NCBI RefSeq assembly: GCF_046630445.1
Contig: NC_092341.1
Coordinates: 9,113,501 to 9,177,500, forward strand
Reading direction: 5' to 3'
DNA from: Rutidosis leptorrhynchoides
Taxonomy: Eukaryota > Streptophyta > Magnoliopsida > Asterales > Asteraceae
Length of the DNA: 64,000 bases
Shown here: positions 22,542 to 33,649 of the stretch, one piece after another
How positions within the stretch are numbered: position 1 is the stretch's first letter
How the letters are laid out: every line of letters begins with the position of its first letter
Program-made: the position numbers and the translations under genes
The notes under the pieces: model-generated
Database searches by the model: none
Seen by the model: the letters and a program-made list of their open reading frames with translations, nothing else
Told to the model about the DNA's origin: nothing

Positions 22542-25165
22542 CTACTCATTAAGTTTCCTTTCTTCTTGTATAAATTGAAATATACGTGCAGCTGATTCAG
22601 ATGCCAATTTGGGATTATGTGGTACAACTTTAATCACTTTAATCCTTTCATCATCATCAAATCCCTTTTCTTCTCTACATTGACCCAAATCTTGAACCAT
22701 TGGTGTAGTTGGAAAAAGTGGTAGTTCATCTTTATTTCTTTCACCTTCTTTATAATTCTCTTGAGGTAATAAGTTACAAGGAACATAAAATTTACTACTT
22801 TTTATATCATTTTCTTTATAACTAGCGTCGTTCGATGAAGAGCAACTAGGTTTTGTTATTGCGGGCATAGTGTACGATGTAAAGAATGGAGTGCTTGGAA
22901 ATACGTGACCGATTCCTTGATGGTAAGACGTCGGGATAGTGTACGGATTTGTGTTATAGAAGTCCATATTTGAAGGTGTTAGGCTTAGGCCATAAGCAGG
23001 TGTCATGAGACCAAAAGATGGTGGTGAAGGTCCGGTGTACGGCTTGTAGACCAGCCCCTCTGAAGGTGACACCGCAACTAACCATTGGTTCGCTTGAGGT
23101 GGTGGAGGGAGGTAGCACCAAGGTGATTGTTTGGGACCATTTAGGTTAGATAAAGGTGGTAATGGTGTTGGAGGTAGGTCTATTAGACTCGTGTTGTATC
23201 TTTTTTCGGTATCATTGTTGGAATTTGAAGGTTTTTTATCAACTTGATAAAAAATGTCTTTAGAACACGGCTTCTTTAGACATGGCGATCTTGCGAGTGA
23301 TTTTTGTACCTGTTTGAACTTCAAACTATGAGAAAACGATTAAGTTAAAGTGTTGCGATTCACTTTCGTTGCATAAAACGTACCTTGATCAATCTATGTA
23401 ACTCGAAGACTTGTGATTGGAACAGTTTTTGCTGTCTGAAATATCATGTAAAATTCGAACATTTGTTAGCACTTGAAACTTATAAAAAGTAGAAGAAACT
23501 ACAAGTTATAGGTGTTTTGAATTTTTCTTTGAAAGAAACGGACTAACCAGATATCTTTAGGTTTCAACTAAAAATTAATTAGCCACAACTTTATGGTTAT
23601 ATGTCACTCAAACTTCTTATCCCAAACCGATGTGGGACATGTTACAATTTCTTTTCAAAGGACTATTTATGATCAATTTACTTTTTTTCTTAAATAATCA
23701 GAATTTGTAAAACATTGAATTAGAACCCTCAATAATTAAGTTGATTATCTGATTCTGATTATCTCAATTCACTTATAAAGAAACAAATGCGCAAACATCA
23801 AGATAGAGATACTTACTGAATCATAGTTCTTCTTGCTCTGCAGAACTGTTCAGGACCGATCATTTGTTTAACTTCCTCAGGGGTTATATTATAAATTGAT
23901 AAGAACTTTGTCTCTAAAACATGATCTTCGTTTTTGTTCGTAGCAAGAACTTCATCAGTACCTGTATCAATTTTGTCATCTTCTCTTAACGAAGTCCATG
24001 CCTTTTTCGTACCATCTTTGTAAGTTGTGTTTTCTTGACAACTTTTTCTCTTGAGTGGCAGATGAATGCTCGAATCGTGTAACATATCTGGTTCATCGAC
24101 CAAAATACTTCTTTTTCTGATGTTTGAATGAGTAAGTTCTTCACTTAACATAGAATAACTTGTTTGTGATTCTTTTGCGATGTCATCAATCGTTGTCGTG
24201 TTTACTTTGTTTTCTAGGCTAATATCCTTATACTCGTTCGGGTCAAGTACTTTTTGACACACAATTGGATGTTTGATATGAGAGTTTGTACTTAAAGTTT
24301 GAATCTTTCCCCTGTTTCCAAATGACAAACTTGGAACTAAGTATTCATCATCATCTTCAAAGTTATTGCTTCTTGTACTACTAAACTCTTGAGGTTTATA
24401 TAAACTATAATCACCATATTTCATATGTCTCGTATTGCATAATGTTTGACAGTTAGTAGTTTCTATAGTTTGTTTGACGGTCGTTAGTGATATATTCAAA
24501 TTGATACCACTCGAGTGATAAGAATCGAGCCGTGTAGCCAATCTTGTCGATCCACATGAGCGTCCAAAAGACGAAAATACACTTCTTTTGTAGCTAGAAT
24601 CCTACATTTCCAAAAATTTAACATAACATATGAGTATGCTAAAGATTTCATATACATTATGAAGAAAAAAAAGTCACAATACCTAAGCAAGGACCAACAA
24701 ATACAATACAATATATAATAATTTGACTACTAGTGTGAAACTTAAAAAGAGAGGGCAAAATCGATACTCGAATGATCCCCTATTGATTGGTCCCACGTCC
24801 AACACAAAAAAAGAAAAATCGCTTAACCCATGATTAAAGAGGCATGGGCAGAACTGAACTCTCCGCTTTATGTTGAATGTCCCCAACCACTAATGAGTTA
24901 AGCTAAGTACTAAACGAGTGAAGATACAAATATAAGAAGTAAGACTCACGTGAAAAGAAGACGTCGTGGGACCCAAACTACCGCCATTGTTGTCCGAAAG
25001 AGGTAAGATTGATGATATAGATCCAAAATTACTCCTTTGTGTGGTTTGTGAAAGCGCCATTTTGTTCCTTGGAGGTGTTCTTGGACCTCCTTTTTCGGCA
25101 TCACTAATATGAAGCCTTGGAAACAAAGGATCCATCTTTTTCCCTTCTTCTTTCAAATTCACCAT
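22542..25165 (-). CDS. ELF3: EARLY FLOWERING 3 (ELF3), four exons, about 606 aa
   Basis: ELF3 is the nuclear scaffold of the evening complex (with ELF4 and LUX), which represses clock and growth genes at night and senses temperature and light. Exons: 24950-25165 (72 codons), 23817-24601, 23384-23435 (52 bp) and 22542-23309 (255 codons plus stop), with GT-AG introns and compatible phases. The N terminus has the hallmark [18 protein letters not shown] followed by [10 protein letters not shown]. Exon 2 has the [14 protein letters not shown] block and ends in [20 protein letters not shown]; the tiny exon 3 reads [17 protein letters not shown]. Exon 4 has a proline-rich stretch, [20 protein letters not shown], and the conserved tail [14 protein letters not shown]...[11 protein letters not shown]. 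No long polyglutamine tract is present, and the protein is shorter than Arabidopsis ELF3 (about 695 aa). Its completeness suggests a working gene. Confidence 0.95.
23541..23646. mobile_element. LTR/TRIM remnant in ELF3 intron 2
   Basis: Contains AACCGATGTGGGAC followed by TGTTACA and aligns loosely with the small LTR-like insertion at 14724-14855 (shared ACTAAAAA and CACAACTTT blocks). It sits in the 381-bp intron between exons 2 and 3, away from the splice sites. Boundaries are approximate. Confidence 0.4.
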
Positions 25166-26193
25166 TGTATATATATGATCACTATTATCTCAATACACTA
25201 ATTAATTATCTCGATAACAAGTAATTAATTACCTTTCTTAAGCAATGTAAGTAATCACAAATTAAAGAGCGATTTAACAAACAATTTCCCAAAATCACAC
25301 ACATTAAATCGTATAAATCAATCAAGTATATCATATAAACAAAAATTCACCACCTCAGTAATATTTTTAACAAAAGTTATGGAAACAGAGATCACATCAT
25401 CATAATAATCGTACCATAACCAATATACATGCATTAAAACATGTTAAGTATACACGTTTTCGGGTATATATATAGATGGGGGTTGAGTACGACTGAGTCT
25501 TGTATCTCTACTTTTGTGTTAATAAATCTAAAAATGGTTGTTCCTCAACATCTTCTGCTGAATTCGGTACGGTAGTCTTAACCAAATATACTCGCATATT
25601 TCAATCGTACATTCGTCGTGAAACTAGGAACATAGAGAGCCAATCTTTTTGCTAAAAATCTGTGTCGGATCGGAGATATTATCGAGCACTTGATGCGTGT
25701 AATAACATACACGTTTTACACTTAATTACATCAACTATAACTTACATAAATAGTCCATGAACTAATTAGCAAGTAACACAAAGTATCCCCTATGAATAAG
25801 TACCTTACCTATTTTATTTACATTTTTTCAAAAGTTCTTTTTAGCTTAATTTTAAAGATAATATAGTGTTTTGATTTTAGTCCCTAAACTTGAAACCTTA
25901 AACAGTTAATTGTTCGTGTTAAAAACTCAATCTAAATTTTAAATCATAATATTTAAATCCTAAACAGTGTTTTCCATTAGTCAGTAGTTATTTTTCATTA
26001 ATTTTGGTTATCATCTGTGTTATCTTACATTATTTTTAAGATAACCTGCTGTGAATATTTTTTTTTAATATATTCTAAACAGTAAATACTAAGTCCAGAA
26101 ATTAAATAGTCTGAAATCTAAACTCTAATAAAATTGAAAGCGACAAATTTACTTATCCTATTATTCCAAAAGAGATGTTTAGAGTTGGATCTT
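25166..26193. other. ELF3 upstream region
   Basis: AT-rich region 5' of ELF3 with no ORF of note. It probably holds the promoter and leader. An AAAAATCT motif (25654-25661) resembles a CCA1-binding site, which would fit clock control, but such an 8-mer is expected by chance at this composition. TATATATA runs occur at about 25168 and 25467. Confidence 0.4.
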
Positions 26194-26231
26194 CACACAC
26201 ACACACACACATACATACATACATACATACA

Positions 26232-26262
<31 letters not shown>
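26194..26262. repeat. Compound microsatellite (CA)n-(TACA)n
   Basis: A perfect CA run of about 17 bp is followed by about thirteen ATAC/TACA tetranucleotides. It is likely length-variable. Confidence 0.95.
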
Positions 26263-26316
26263 CAAACATATAAATTAAATGATTTAACGATATTATATGA
26301 TGCTCTTTAATCATCA

Positions 26317-26505
26317 CACGATAGCTCAATGGATGTGGCTCCTGAATTCATTGTAAGAGGTCTCAGGCCGGTTCGAGTCTTACCTAGGACAAATATTTGT
26401 GATGGTTAGGGAGGGTTGTAAACAACCAGAGAGTAATTCTACTCGACTGTTTATGCCTTTGGAATATAAAATAGCCGATATACATGGGCAAATTATTTTA
26501 TATAC
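26317..26505 (+). mobile_element. tRNA-derived SINE
   Basis: RNA polymerase III promoter boxes at proper spacing: A box TAGCTCAATGG (26322-26332) and B box GGTTCGAGTCT (26370-26380). A non-tRNA body follows, with the TGTAAACAACC and ATGCCTTTGGAATATAAAAT blocks. It does not fold as a complete tRNA (no acceptor stem), so SINE is preferred over tRNA gene. Ends and target duplication are uncertain. Confidence 0.7.
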
Positions 26506-26548
26506 AATATAATGATTTTTTTTTAATTAACTTTGAGACATATTTGCG

Positions 26549-27346
26549 CGAGTAGTCCCCGTGGTTTGTATATATTTGCGGATAGTCTCTAAACTTTTTT
26601 TTGCATTGGTAGACCTTGTGGTTTGCAATTTTTGCTTGGATAATCCTTCTATTTGGCAGTCGTTCATCCTCAAGACATGTGTCAGACGTGATAGTGGTAG
26701 ATCTCGACTAAGAATTTTTCGGCGTCTCTCTGTCGATGAATCACTACGCTGATGAAGTAGGAAATTAATGTTTCGTTTTAGGGTTTTTTTTCTTTAATCT
26801 TCATTGGAATATTTGTCGGTGACTGAACGAAAATCGCGGGGATGAGTTCGTGAGGTATTGCTTTTCCTAACTATCGGAGCCTTTAATCTTATCGAAATAA
26901 CCGAGTCAGCTATTGGATAACGGGAAAGTTATCTGTCGATTTCTCAGCATCGCCAGGAACACATTAAACTCTGGTGGTGGTCAGATTAACGGAAGACTAA
27001 ATATTGATTTTTGTACGAGTTTAATTTTATCATAAGTTTTTTTTGCTGATAAAGGATGAAACTTCCTAACATGTTTGGCGCATAAAACGGTGGTCAAGAG
27101 TTCAATCTCTGCCCCATGTCTCTTTAAGTATAGGTTCCGCGATTTTTCTCTCACATGTTGGTCGTGGGACCGGTTGGTGTGGGGCCGCCAAAGGATCGGT
27201 TTTATTATGATATACTTACCGAAAAAATTTAACGAACATTAAACAAAGGGACTATCCATGCAAAAAATGCAAACCACGAGGGCCATTGATGCAAAAAGTT
27301 TAGGGCTATATTCACAAATTTGAACAAACCAAAGGGAGTATCCCTA
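26549..27346. mobile_element. Long-TIR non-autonomous element (Mutator-like or fold-back)
   Basis: About 100-bp inverted arms. The left arm starts AGTAGTCCCCGTGGTTTG and has CTCTAAAC then CTTGTGGTTTGCAA; the right arm is the complement (GCAAACCACGAGGGCC, TTTAGGGCT, CAAACCAAAGGGAGTATCCC). The arms are roughly 75% alike. The 600-bp middle has no transposase; it includes a tract (about 27055-27215) with a weak B-box-like AGTTCAATCTC that could be an embedded SINE fragment. Superfamily not settled; no target duplication confirmed. Confidence 0.6.
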
Positions 27347-28611
27347 TAATTATTTATTTCTAACTTTAATTTAAAGTTTTAAATAATTTTTCAGCCCGTT
27401 AATCATCACCATGCAAGAGTTTTAATTGGGCTTAAATGGTAACAACCTGGGCTAAAGAATTTGTTCTGTCAAAGCCCAAATGTGGTTTTGTTTATATGTA
27501 CCAACATTGACAATTTGCTCTGATTTGCAACTTGATACCATCAAAAGTACTTTCTATATCCACCACCATTTTACCGAGTCTACTTCTAAATCTCATTAAA
27601 TGTCAAGAACATAATCATAGTTTTTTTGTCCCAAGTAAATTACTCCTATGTATCCGTTTACTTATATCCGCGTGTGACAAGATAATGAGGTCCCGAGGTC
27701 CCCTAGGGACTATCGAGTCTTTGTCAATATAATTAGTTCGATAGAGTGTATGAAGAAAGAAAATTCATCGCTGTAGGTTCATGGAACTATTACATGTTTT
27801 GTCCTATTATTGAAACGTTGTTGACATTGTCGAAAATAGCTTCGATGGAACGTTCTCAATTATAGCAACCTTTGCATTTATCTCTGATCGAAAACTTCAT
27901 CTTGATAACATGGTGACAAGTTGGTATATTAGCATATAGACATTATTCCATGGATTTTGGGGACTTGCCGACTTGCCCATGGGCCCTTGTAATTAAGAAA
28001 TATATAGCCATTGAACCAATGTTGAAGCTAATCGATTGAAATTGTGTCCCACATCGAAAAATGAAAGAAACAAATGTATGATTGTAACTCTAGGGAAACC
28101 AATGAGGAAAAGCTAACTTGTGCCCTAAGGGCACAAATTAAGGGTGTTTAATGAATTCAAACTTTCAAAGTTTCCATGAATATTACTCCATAACTATATA
28201 ATCTAATTAATATACATGTGGGAATTGGGAATTGGGAATTGGAAATTAATATACATGTGGGAATTGGAAATTTGCGAGTTTTACAGCTTCATCGCTTTAA
28301 CTATACAACATGTACAGTGGTCTTTGTAATATTTAATGAAATTATTTCAATAGTCATTATCTTTTGAAAATTACCCCAACGATAATCGTCATTGTGTGTT
28401 CATGAAATTACATTGATTGTTTCTTTTTGTTAAAACGAAATTATTCTCGTCATTCATGATTTGCTTAAATGTACATGATTGTAGATATATTAACGGTATT
28501 CCTTTTAATTTAATCTAGTAACAACACCCTATAGTAATCTATTTGTCAAGTTTGCCACTATGCGCATCGTGATTATTTTCATTATTTCATCATGTTTTTA
28601 GTTATTTATTA
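27347..28611. other. Intergenic region, no gene seen
   Basis: AT-rich. Contains a short tandem duplication near 28195-28270 (units with ATACATGTGGGAATTGG) and a TGTCCCACATCG motif near 28047 like that of plant solo LTRs. The ORF at 27532-27732 shows no recognisable domain. Confidence 0.5.
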
Positions 28612-28884
28612 CTCCCTCCGTCCCGAATTAATTGTCCAGTATTCCTTTTTGGGACGTCCCAGATTAATTGTCCACTTCCAAATATGGAAAGTAAATCTGA
28701 TAAAGTTTACAATATTGTCCCTAATGAATTAATTAAATTACAAAGGTGAGAGAGATTTTTAATTAATTAGTTGAGGGTAAAACAGTAAAGTAAGAAAAAA
28801 GTATAGAAAAAGTACAGTGTGATAATGACATTTCTTAAACTGTGTGTTTTTTGTCTGGGGACAATTAATCTGGGACGGAGGGAG
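28612..28884. mobile_element. Stowaway-type MITE
   Basis: A 273-bp element with near-perfect inverted ends (CTCCCTCCGTCCCGAATTAA and TTAATCTGGGACGGAGGGAG), flanked by TA on each side (28610-28611 and 28885-28886). Its subterminal GATTAATTGTCCA block separates it from the ACAAGTGTCCA subfamily at 597 and 20938. Confidence 0.9.
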
Positions 28885-29359
28885 TATTATCTACTCCGTA
28901 TGTATTTGTATTGGAATTGGTGCAGAGGATGTTTGGTCCCAAGCCTGAGCGCATACATGGTAACATGGGATTAAAAAAATTTGATTACAATAATATTGAA
29001 GCATAAAAAAAAATATTGAAGCATAAAAAACTAATAACAGATACGCCACGTAGATAAATGGGTAGAGAATGAACCTATACGATTAAGACATGTGTATATA
29101 AAAGCATGCGGTTCACGTGTTAAGAGGGTCACACCACATCGTGAGGGATTGTGTACAACCTAGCAAACACACGGGTTGAAAAAAACAGCAGTGCAATACA
29201 TTTATTTGAGATTTTGAATTCCTGATTGCGAGGGGTAACAGTGGACCATCATCCTTGTCTTTTTATTTAAACAAAAAAAAAATAAAAAATCATAGACTTT
29301 AGAAACAATAAATATAATAGATCAACAATTTCTGTAATCAGCGTCCGAATGGTCCGATA

Positions 29360-29760
29360 CAAGGTTGCAAAATTCGATATTCGAGAATTAATCGGTCGGG
29401 ACTTTAGAATGATTAATCGGTAATTCGGAGATTAATCGGGGATTAATCGGATTATACTTTATACATTTAAATATTAAATTTTAAAAACTATATATGTAAA
29501 TATAGAAAAAAAACACATAATTATATAAATAAACTTTAACATATTTGTCTAAAATTATTCATATAAAGTTATAGTTTAAATTCATGTTAAAATGATAACC
29601 ATTTTTTACTTTGACCGACTTTGATTACTAAATTCGATTTTGACCCATCAATTGACGTTGACCGTTTAATTAAATGGATTTTTAGAAATCGGAACGAATT
29701 GCTCTTACAAATGATTAATCGGAGATTGATCGGCGAGTAATGAGGTTTTTTACAACACTG
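29360..29760. mobile_element. hAT-type MITE with perfect 8-bp duplication
   Basis: A 401-bp element with ends CAAGGTTGCAAAA and TTTTTTACAACACTG, flanked on both sides by GTCCGATA (29352-29359 and 29761-29768). An 8-bp duplication with CA-starting short inverted repeats is diagnostic of the hAT superfamily. The interior has GATTAATCGG repeats and no coding capacity. It is an inverted-orientation relative of the copy at 19909. Confidence 0.9.
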
Positions 29761-30046
29761 GTCCGATATATAAGTAAAATATATTAGGTACAAAATTTTA
29801 AGGGCAAATCATTTTATTTATATAAGTTATTTGTTTTTTTTTCAACATGTTATTTATCAGAGTTATTGTCATTTCGGTGCTATGAAATATTTGGTGTCTT
29901 CGCAATAACTATGTTCAAAAAGCCCCACATTTACGATAGAATAGTTGTTTCGCCTTTTAATTGGTTGTATTCCCGTTATCAAAAACGTAGTATTGATTGT
30001 TGTTGTGATTGCAAAGCCCCATAAATTATTATATATACCTAGAAGC

Positions 30047-30430
30047 ATTGTTGCAAAAGTCGTTCGACTTGGCCGACGCGTCGTTTTTTAGGCATGGCCA
30101 ATGCATCGTTGCTAAAAAGTCGGTCAAAGGTAAAAAGTCGATCAAAGTCGGCAAAAGTCGGTCAAATTCGGAAAAAGTCGGTCAAAGTCGGTCAAATTTT
30201 TTATTTTTATTTTTTTGTAATATTGTTAATAATTGTTAATTGTTCATGTTTATAGTAAATATAATTTATATTTTAAGATTCGGTTTATATAATATTATAT
30301 ATAAATATATTTAATAAAAATATTTTAAAAATTCAACGTTAGTCAACGCCCGTTGCGTCACTGTTGCGTCCGACGCGTCGTTTTTTAGGTATGGCCGATG
30401 CGTGCCCGACTCACGTCTTTTACAACCTTG
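30047..30430. mobile_element. hAT-type MITE rich in GTCGGTCAAA repeats
   Basis: A 384-bp element with ends CATTGTTGCAAAAG and CTTTTACAACCTTG. The flanks CCTAGAAG (30039-30046) and CCTTGAAG (30431-30438) match at 7 of 8 bases, an 8-bp hAT-style duplication. The interior has at least six variants of AAAGTCGGTCAAAG and a CGACGCGTCGTTTTTTAGG block present near both ends. Confidence 0.85.
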
Positions 30431-31551
30431 CCTTGAAGTAATCAAATTTTATGAGCCGGTTAACCCTCTCTACCTTCACTATGTATCACACTTTTGTGTA
30501 ATGAAGTTTTCTCATGGTTAGCTAGGTGTAGCTAATATACTTTTTCCGAGCTAGTTAGACTTAATATGAGTTGTAAGATGTATCTGGCAATCGGGCCGGG
30601 TTGAGTTTAGATCGAACCCAAATGAGTCAGCTTTTTAAAACGGGTTCAAACGGGTCGAACCCAATTGGACAGGGTCGGGTTTGGGTCGAGATCCATTTCC
30701 CCCTATATTTTTCAAAATGAGATAATAATCTTTCAACAAGCATAACTAAAAATAAAAATTGAAACGAGAAAAACCAAAAACTGCCAACGAAATTGTGAAA
30801 ATAAAAACTGAAATGCGAAACTGAAAACTTGAATTGAATCGCGAAACTGAAAACAAAAATTGAAATGCAAAACTGAAAACTGAAAACTAAAACTGAATAC
30901 ATAATTTGAAAGGAAAATTTGAAAGCTAAAACGCGCAACTTTAAACTTAAACTGCACATTGAAATTGAAACGACAAAACAAGAACTGAAACGGGAAACTA
31001 AAAACTAAAACTGAAACGCAAAACTAAAATGCAAAACTGAAAACTGTAACTGAAACACTAAACTAAAAATGAAACATGAATCTCAAAACTGAAATTGAAA
31101 CGCGAAACAGAAAGCTGGAACCGAAAAGCGAATCTGAAATGCAAAAATGAAAACTGAAGCTGAAACGCGAAACTGAAAATGAAAACTCAAATATGAACCC
31201 GTAAATTTGAAACATAAACTGAAACTAAAACGCGAAACTGGAAACTGAAACTGAAACTAAAACGCGAAACTGAAAACTGAAAATTGAAATGCGAAACTAA
31301 AAACTGAAACTGGAAATTGAAATTGAAAACTGAATACGCGAAGCTAAAACTTAAACGCAACACTGAAAATAGAAACGTGAAATTTAAAACTGAATCGTGA
31401 AACTTAAACAGAAAGTAAACTGAAAAGCGAAACTAAAAACTGGAATATGAAACTGAAACGCGAAATTGAAACTGGATACTAAAAACTGAAAATGATTTTT
31501 TTCCCAAAATTTTCAGAATGAGATGAAAATCTTACAGTAAGCATAACTAAA
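30431..31551. repeat. GAAACTG-type low-complexity array with flanking direct repeat
   Basis: From about 30745 to 31500 the sequence is a degenerate array of short units such as GAAACTGAAAACTGAAACGC, strongly purine-rich on the plus strand. It is bounded by imperfect direct repeats: TTTTCAAAATGAGATAATAA with AGCATAACTAAA (about 30710-30750) and TTTTCAGAATGAGATGAAAA with AGCATAACTAAA (about 31510-31552). Upstream (30590-30690) are GGGTCGGGTTTGGGTCG-type repeats. ORFs through the array (30627-30981, minus) are translations of the repeat and not genes. Confidence 0.7.
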
Positions 31552-33635
31552 TGAAACAACCCAACCCGTATTAAACACGAGTAATTTTTTTTAAAAAAAA
31601 AATAAAAACCATTAGCACCCAATTAAACGGTTACATATATCCCATTTAACAATATCACAAGTTTAATGTTTACAAAAGGCAAGAATGCCATTAATCAAAT
31701 GTAATACAAGTTTGACCCACTTAAAATGATAGTTTTAATCCAAACTACACCCGAGCATGGTTTGGGGCTAAACTACCCAAAACGCTAGGTCGGCTTCAAA
31801 AGCTTCAACACAAATCCAACATGGGGAACTAGTATCCAACAACCCCGTTTCCCTTCTCCGCACCTGCATCTAAAAAGATAAACAACAAGAGGGGTAAGCT
31901 AACGCTTAGTGAGTGTAATAAGTATACACATGCATATAAAACCTACTTACTTGCAATCTCAAACACAATACCGCATACAAGCTAGCAATTCGACAACCAG
32001 ACAAACATCATGCATAAACTACTATCCGCGATTCACAATAAGCTAGCAATAACAATAGCATATGGTTCACAATTTAATATGCTAAATACAATTTCACACA
32101 ACCATGGTTAACCAATCGAACAAGGGAACGGTACTTGAAAGACCGTCGGAGTTCGTAACATCCATTAATGTACATTACTCCGCGTATTTACTAATCCCAC
32201 GGGTGATGTCTTGAACACCGCGACTAACTCACCCCATGACAATGTGGTGTCTTGAACACCGCGGCAATTCCACATGTCAATCAACCAATGAGTGGTGTCT
32301 TGAACACCGCGACAATTCCACTCCCATGACAATGTGGTGTCTTGAACACCGCGACAATTCCACATGTAAATCAATTCAATGAGTGGTGTCTTGAACACCG
32401 CGACAATTCCACTCGTTACATAGAATGTGGTGTCTTAAACACTGCGACAATTCCACATTCCACGCTACACAAATAAATACATTATATACGTACACGCATA
32501 ATTATTCCACTCACCTTAACACCAAGATGATGATTATGCACTTCCGAAACTTCAAAGCAACGTACCTAATACGTTAAGTACACATTCAATACGCAACTTG
32601 TGGAACCAACCACAATACTTACACTTGAGCATTTAATGACCCAATTGCATTAAATAACTCAACTACACCAAAACTGCCCATAAATGGCCAAGACTCATCT
32701 TTAATCATTAAAGCTAGTGATTTAAAGTCTACTAACTCTAACTAACACAAACTTTGGGTATTTCATACCCATTTCACCCAATTAGGTCAACATTACCCAT
32801 TTGAACCATTTTAACACTTAGACTTAAAAATTTGGTCAAACTTAACCCATTTACAATCTTTCAACATTTAACAAGTGTATTAGTGCCTAACAACACAATT
32901 AACATTTACAAATCTCAATTTACATGACCAAACCCTATATTATAGCCATTTGGGTTTCCTTTCATCAATATAACCCAAATTCACCCATTTAACCCCCAAA
33001 TGGGTCATACAAGACTCAAGTAAACAAAACCCTAACCATAAACCAATTAAAACTCAAAACATAGAGTTAAGACTTACCAATACAACCACAATGTAGCTAG
33101 TGACGTAGGGAACAACTTTAAAGCTTGGGTTCGGGTGAGATTTGGCCTTCTTCTTCACCAAAGTGAGCTCTCTCACTCTAAAACCTTATCTCTCTCTAGA
33201 TTTAATTTGGGTAGATGAGAAAGTGATAAATGAGGATGGGATAAGGTTGAACCAGTTTTAGACTCCCCAAAACCGGCCATAGTGAAAAGACTAATATGCC
33301 TCCAAAAGATGCCATTTAAAATGGCTAAAAAGTCATTTCAGCGACATTTGTCGCGTTTCGCGACACAGTGTCGCGTTCCGTGACAAACATGTTTCAAATG
33401 CGATAACCTTGACAGAAGTGGGGTTCTGGAGCTGTCACGTCCCAGACAGCTTTGTCGCGGTTCGCGACAAACCAGAACGCGATGGGACACACTAAAACGC
33501 GACAGATCGTCTGATCAAACCATTTTTCAACGTTTTCTACATTTAAACCATGCACACTCATTCTCGGTTAATATTAAACGTTTACAAGGTAAAATACGTA
33601 CCTTTTAACCATGTATGGGGAAACGGGATGTTACA
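31552..33635 (-). repeat. Element 2, 3' LTR
   Basis: 2,084 bp, TG...CA ended, adjacent to the polypurine tract. It holds a minisatellite (32200-32460) and, near its 5' side (33345-33510), several GTCGCG/CGCGAC inverted motifs. The far boundary at 31552 is inferred from the CA end, as the partner LTR is not in the window. Confidence 0.75.
32200..32460. repeat. Six-copy minisatellite inside element 2 LTR
   Basis: Six units share the core GGTGTCTTGAACACCGCGAC. Spacing alternates between about 42 and 48 bp, because two unit types alternate: one edged AATGTGG...CCACAT, the other GAGTGG...CCACTC. The core itself is a small hairpin (GGTGT-CTTGA-ACACC). The ORF over it (32165-32398) is an artefact of the repeat. 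Confidence 0.9.
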
Positions 33636-33649
33636 ACTCTCCCCCACTT

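Noticed and set aside
25654-25661. CCA1-binding-like AAAAATCT upstream of ELF3
   Set aside because: A biologically attractive clock site, but an 8-mer of this composition is expected by chance here; not claimed as functional.
26317-26400. A possible tRNA gene from the A and B boxes
   Set aside because: No matching acceptor stem or CCA-end geometry. The body continues into unrelated sequence, so SINE fits better.
30627-30981. Phe/Ser-rich ORFs on the minus strand resembling membrane proteins
   Set aside because: They are translations of the GAAACTG purine repeat, which gives FSF/FQF-rich peptides in any frame.
32165-32398. 77-codon ORF with repeated NCRGVQDTT peptide
   Set aside because: The repeated peptide simply follows the LTR minisatellite.
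32200-32460. A CRISPR-like array of spaced repeats with a palindromic core
   Set aside because: The 'spacers' are themselves two alternating repeated sequences, the host is a plant, and the array lies within an LTR; it is a minisatellite.
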